Part shown: in pieces, positions 60,297 to 64,000 of the stretch
How positions within the stretch are numbered: position 1 is the first letter of the stretch
How the letters are laid out: every line of letters begins with the position of its first letter
Origin: Paenibacillus prosopidis
GTDB taxonomy: Bacteria > Bacillota > Bacilli > Paenibacillales > Paenibacillaceae
Length of the DNA: 64,000 nt
Assembly (NCBI RefSeq): GCF_003337375.1
Contig: NZ_QPJD01000012.1
Location: 1-64,000 of the forward strand
Reading direction: 5' to 3'
Made by a program: the position numbers and the translations under genes
Notes under the pieces: model-generated
Database searches by the model: none
What the model was told of the DNA's origin: nothing
What the model saw: only the letters and a program-made list of their open reading frames with translations

Positions 60297-61583
60297 CTAG
60301 TTATGCGTTACAACTGCTCCGGAACCTCCGTACATATCCAGCTCTTCGTCAAATTCCAGCTTAATGACAGTGACCTGCTTATGAGCATCTTCCGCTGTCA
60401 TATGAATCCATGTCGTTCCTGGAATATTGAACCAAGGCACGCCGCCATGAATTTCATGCGTAAGCTCTTTACCGGAATGAAGCACAGTAATTTTTTTAAT
60501 AGGATTGGATAGTCCTTTCAGACATACATTCTCTTTCGGATCATCATAAACAAAGAGATACAATGTCTTTCTGTCTTTCGAGACGGTGCTGCCTCCTAAA
60601 TAATACCTGGTCAAAATGCCTTCAACTGTTCCAAACACAGCTTCTTCGTGCGTTCGAATCCATTCCCCTAATCCAAGTAAAATTTCTTCCTGTCTCTTAT
60701 CAATCGTTCCATCTTCCATAGGCCCGATATCGAGCAGCATGTTGCCTCCCAAGGTGATGCAATCACAGAACATCCGAATAATCTGGTTTAATGATTTGTA
60801 CTTGTGATCAGATGGCACATATCCCCAAGAGCTATTGATTGTAGTGCAGAACTCCCATGGTCCCTCAGGACGCGTAATCGGAATCCCTTGCTCCGGCGTT
60901 TTGTAATCCCCATAACCTTGCAGACGCGAGTTGATGATAATATCCGGATTGAACGATTGAAGGTATTGCTTGAACTCGGGCAAATTCCACTGCTTGGCGC
61001 TCCGTTCCCAATCTCCATCGAACCAGAGCAGATCAACCTTCCCGTAATTCGTTAAAATCTCCCGCAGCTGATTATTGTTAAACTGCAGAAATTTATTCCA
61101 CCTCTCTTCATCTTGAATGCCGCCATCCGGACTTGAAAATTTGTTCACCTTGCTCAAATCATCGGGTACCTTGCCGCCTTCATAAACCGTTGGATAATCG
61201 GGATGCGACCAGTCGATCAACGAATAATACATCCCGAGGCGAATTCCTCTTTTCGTAACGGCTTCCGCATATTCTTTAACAAGATCCCGTTTCGCCGGTG
61301 TCTTCTTCACAACGTTTAAGTCGCTATATTGGGTGTCCCACAAGGCTACCCCGTCATGGTGTTTCGTTGTAAGAACTGCGTACTTGGCGCCTGATCGTTC
61401 AATCAAATCAGCCCATTTGTCCGCGCCGAATTTCGATGCCGTGAAGCCGTCTAATTGTTTCATGTAAGCCTCATAGGTCATTCTCCCGTTATAGAAGGAC
61501 CATGACTCCGCGACCCCATCTACGGCATAAATGCCATAGTGAATAAAAATTCCGAGCTTGGCCTCCTTGAACCACTCTTGCAT
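60297..61583 (-). CDS. Alpha-L-fucosidase, GH29
   Basis: 428 residues from ATG 61583 (GGAAGG 10 bases upstream; longer in-frame start at 61625 is not preferred). FIHYGIYAVDGVAESW, TTKHHDGVALWDTQYSDLNVV and SLIDWSHPDY are GH29 signatures; the nucleophile Asp lies in KVDLLWFDGDW (about 203). No signal peptide. First gene of the operon; removes terminal or core alpha-L-fucose. Confidence 0.93.
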   Translation of the reverse strand: MQEWFKEAKLGIFIHYGIYAVDGVAESWSFYNGRMTYEAYMKQLDGFTASKFGADKWADLIERSGAKYAVLTTKHHDGVALWDTQYSDLNVVKKTPAKRDLVKEYAEAVTKRGIRLGMYYSLIDWSHPDYPTVYEGGKVPDDLSKVNKFSSPDGGIQDEERWNKFLQFNNNQLREILTNYGKVDLLWFDGDWERSAKQWNLPEFKQYLQSFNPDIIINSRLQGYGDYKTPEQGIPITRPEGPWEFCTTINSSWGYVPSDHKYKSLNQIIRMFCDCITLGGNMLLDIGPMEDGTIDKRQEEILLGLGEWIRTHEEAVFGTVEGILTRYYLGGSTVSKDRKTLYLFVYDDPKENVCLKGLSNPIKKITVLHSGKELTHEIHGGVPWFNIPGTTWIHMTAEDAHKQVTVIKLEFDEELDMYGGSGAVVTHN

Positions 61584-61637
61584 AACCACTTCCCCTTCCG
61601 CTAATTTAACCCGTAATAGGACCATCGCTATCTGAGT

Positions 61638-61666
61638 ATTCTAGTATTCTTCCACTCTATGTCCAA
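61638..61666 (-). promoter_or_regulatory. Fucosidase operon promoter with tandem repeat
   Basis: Minus strand TTGGAC (61661-61666), 17 bases, TAGAAT (61638-61643). A perfect tandem 8-mer, AGTATTCT twice (61635-61642 and 61643-61650), overlaps the -10 box. Direct repeats near promoters are common AraC-type binding sites, and an AraC-type gene is divergent at 61732. Confidence 0.6.
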
Positions 61667-61731
61667 ATTGTAAATTTGTTGGTATGATAAGAATCAACTA
61701 AATGGATCGGCAATAACGGGAGGCAGAATAA

Positions 61732-64000
61732 ATGAAACGGAACTACTTCAAATCCAAACTGTTCTTAAAATATATCTGGTCCTACTTGTTCATTTTACTT
61801 ATCCCGTTAGTCCTTATGACGATATTCATCTATCAAAACGCAGTCACTAATCTCCGTTCCGAAATTGAACAATCCCGTCTCAATCAATTAACGCAAACGA
61901 AAGTGATTATTGACGGCCGGATGAAGGAATTAAGTGAAATCGCCTCCCGCGTGTCTTATGACAAAAGGCTGACTCCCTATCGCGTTCATGATCCTTATTT
62001 TAGCGGGGAAGCTATTCAAGCATTGGACCAATATAAAGCGACAAGCTCTATCATTGGCGAAATGCTCTTATACTTTCACAAGGATAATAACATTTACTCT
62101 GCAAAAGGTTTGTCGAGTCTTGACGTATTCGCCGGCAGCTTCAGCTTCCGCAACTGGAACAAGGAAACCATCTTCCAAGATTTGAACAGCGTCAAGTTTC
62201 CAACGATGCGTCCAGCCGATACCGTCATCCGCAACTCCTATCTGCAGGATTCGATGCTGGCGTATCTTGTTCCTATCACACCATACAGCCCTAACCCGCA
62301 TGGAACGATCATGTATTTGATCAAAGAATCCGAGCTTACGAGTTTAATCGATTCGGTTCTGGGCAATTATCAAGGCTTGACTTATATTCTTGATAACAAG
62401 GGCCAAATTCTTGTCGACAATAGACAAGGAGAAGCCTTAACGAATGCGGAAGCGAAGTCCTTATTCGGTCTCTCGCCCGGCATTCACGATAAAATATTGA
62501 ATGGAAAGCCGCATTCGATCGTATCCGTAACGTCAGAGAATAACGGCTGGACATATGTGACCGTTATGCCGAGCGCGCAATTTTTCAGCAGTGTCGTGCA
62601 TGTTCGCAGCTTCATCATCATGTTATTCATGATCGTCGTTCTAGTTGGCGCTGCGATTGCTCTCATGCTGGCCAGAATGCAGTATCAGCCGATCTCTACG
62701 CTTGTCGAGTTCGCAAATTCCAAATCCAAACCGAAACATACGGCAGACGAATCTGCGGCAGCCGGCAACGAGCTTGACCGAATCCGGACAGCTCTGCAGG
62801 AATACAGCTCGCGTGTAGACCTTCAAGAGCCATACGCCCGCAATCATTTTCTGTCCATGCTGCTCAAATACGGGAATGCGCAGAGCCTTACGCCAGAGCT
62901 TCAAGAAGCCTTCGATCTTCATTTCGACCGGACTCATCATTTTGTTATCGTCATAGGATGGGACGAAATGGATACGCAGGACGATCGGCAGGAACGGCAA
63001 GAAATGATCGAGCTGCTTGCCCAGATCGAATTCCCGGAACTGGCTGCTCATGCCTACGGGGTGGAACTCCCTCAGCTGGATCAGCTCGCGCTGATTATCA
63101 GCTTCAATATGATCCAGGCGGAGCAGGAATTCACTCCTATTCGTCACATTGTCGAAGCGGTACGCAGCAGCATGCTGGAAACGTTCGATGTCACTCCCAC
63201 GATTGGCGTCGGAACCTGTTATTTTAGTCCGGACCAGCTGAATCAATCCTTTATCGAAGCTTGTTCCGCATTCGAGCTGCGGGCATCCGGCGGCCACGGC
63301 TCCGTCACTTATTTCGAGAAGCTGCTCGATACGCCGGATCATACGTTCTGGATTCCTAATAACTCGCTGATGAAGCTCTCTCAAAGTCTGAAGCAGGGAA
63401 GCTATGATGTGGCTGCGCAAATGATCAGTCCGTCAATCCGGAGCCTGCAATCTTCCGAGCTATCCGCTTTGCTTAAACGCTGCATTTGCTTTGACATTCT
63501 AAATACGATGCTGAAAACCGCATCCGAGCTCGGTATTCATAATTTAATACAGGAAATGGCTCCGAATATGATTTATACCCATTCACTGGATGAAATGGAG
63601 ATCGGCTTCCTGAATCTCGCCTCCCGAATCTGCAATCAAGTGGAACGTAACAATCAGAAAGAAGAGCAATCTCAGATCGATAAGATTGTGTCCTATATCG
63701 ATGATCACTATATGGACCATACGCTCAGTCTCGAGACGATAGCCTTTGAGTTCGCTATTTCTCCTTCGCATGTAAGCCGGTCATTCAAGGAAAAGATGGG
63801 CCTCAACTTCATCCAATATATTTGGCAAAAAAGATTGGAAGAGGTTACGCGTCTTTTAAAAACGACGAATGCCCCGCTTAAAGACATCATTATTCAAGTC
63901 GGATATTTGGATACACCTAACTTTATCCGGAAGTTCAAGAAGGAAACCGGTTATACACCTGGCCAATACCGCAAGCTATTTTGGGAGAATGGGCATGCCC
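61732..64000 (+). CDS. AraC-type regulator with extracytoplasmic sensor (3' end cut by the window)
   Basis: Start ATG 61732 with GGGAGG 8 bases upstream; 756 residues are visible and the reading frame is still open at 64000. Layout: helix at about 15-36, extracellular Cache-like sensor to about 290, second helix about 292-314, a cytosolic linker, and an AraC HTH domain at about 648-750 (IVSYIDDHYMDHTLSLETIA, PSHVSRSFKEKMGLNF, PNFIRKFKKETGYTPGQYRK, cores given). Membrane AraC sensors of this kind (YesN/RhaS-like, as in Paenibacillus) often control neighbouring glycan operons. It is divergent from the fucosidase operon, separated by about 148 bases. Confidence 0.92.
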   Translation, partial: MKRNYFKSKLFLKYIWSYLFILLIPLVLMTIFIYQNAVTNLRSEIEQSRLNQLTQTKVIIDGRMKELSEIASRVSYDKRLTPYRVHDPYFSGEAIQALDQYKATSSIIGEMLLYFHKDNNIYSAKGLSSLDVFAGSFSFRNWNKETIFQDLNSVKFPTMRPADTVIRNSYLQDSMLAYLVPITPYSPNPHGTIMYLIKESELTSLIDSVLGNYQGLTYILDNKGQILVDNRQGEALTNAEAKSLFGLSPGIHDKILNGKPHSIVSVTSENNGWTYVTVMPSAQFFSSVVHVRSFIIMLFMIVVLVGAAIALMLARMQYQPISTLVEFANSKSKPKHTADESAAAGNELDRIRTALQEYSSRVDLQEPYARNHFLSMLLKYGNAQSLTPELQEAFDLHFDRTHHFVIVIGWDEMDTQDDRQERQEMIELLAQIEFPELAAHAYGVELPQLDQLALIISFNMIQAEQEFTPIRHIVEAVRSSMLETFDVTPTIGVGTCYFSPDQLNQSFIEACSAFELRASGGHGSVTYFEKLLDTPDHTFWIPNNSLMKLSQSLKQGSYDVAAQMISPSIRSLQSSELSALLKRCICFDILNTMLKTASELGIHNLIQEMAPNMIYTHSLDEMEIGFLNLASRICNQVERNNQKEEQSQIDKIVSYIDDHYMDHTLSLETIAFEFAISPSHVSRSFKEKMGLNFIQYIWQKRLEEVTRLLKTTNAPLKDIIIQVGYLDTPNFIRKFKKETGYTPGQYRKLFWENGHA

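Noticed and set aside
62641-63420. 259-codon minus-strand frame inside the AraC-type gene
   Set aside because: It is the complement of the long regulator frame on the plus strand, which has domains and a ribosome site.

Overview
The window looks like chromosomal DNA of a spore-forming, low-to-mid GC Firmicute, most likely Paenibacillus or a close relative (Cohnella, Fontibacillus). Supporting points are strong AGGAGG-type ribosome sites, the Bacillus-like gene order next to the rRNA operon (16S, ygxA, ygzB, perR), the alr-ydcC-ndoAI-ndoA neighbourhood, small YjcZ-type sporulation proteins, a tyrosyl T-box, and many carbohydrate-active enzymes. Most genes lie on the minus strand.

Layout. 1-4361: 5' end of a 16S rRNA gene with tandem promoters, ygxA, ygzB, an inserted membrane-anchored GH18 protein, and perR. 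4375-10501: a DUF4097 membrane protein, an MgtC-like protein and the gatCAB amidotransferase operon. 10516-15534: an IDEAL-like protein, a short sigY-yxlC-yxlD operon with its own ECF-type promoter, the ydbST PH-domain pair and an M24 peptidase. 15602-21759: a Tad/Flp-type secretion operon (cpaB, cpaE, cpaF, tadB, tadC, a 49-residue pilin-like ORF and three small membrane-anchored proteins). 21938-25378: ndoA/ndoAI toxin-antitoxin, alanine racemase and the lipoprotein YdcC. 25580-31007: an organosulfur uptake and oxidation operon (ssuABC-like transporter, an LLM flavin monooxygenase, a TauD-type dioxygenase) behind a strong promoter and a leader terminator. 31021-32570: a decayed GMC oxidoreductase, a DJ-1/PfpI protein and a cluster of short intergenic repeats. 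32577-37067: a small membrane protein, alpha-galactosidase with its LacI regulator, and a lipoprotein. 37136-45418: an ECF sigma/anti-sigma/ABC exporter operon, a GGDEF-EAL protein, a secreted repeat protein and a COG0523 metallochaperone behind a Zur-like box. 45496-49546: a D-amino-acid catabolic operon. 49606-52019: tandem YjcZ genes and a small phage-like switch (holin, XRE repressor, ImmA peptidase, four operators). 52068-54076: YolD-like protein and tyrS with its T-box. 54185 to the end: a coiled-coil protein and a five-gene fucosylated-glycan operon (GH29, isomerase, CBM9, transglutaminase/PNGase-fold protein, GH18), with a divergent AraC-type sensor regulator that runs off the window.

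The two places that most repay a second look are the glycan operon, which combines a transglutaminase-fold protein resembling peptide:N-glycanase with a fucosidase and a GH18 enzyme that all lack signal peptides, and the holin/XRE/ImmA unit, whose regulatory region carries four copies of one 15-bp palindrome. All statements come from reading the sequence; no database search or structure prediction was run.
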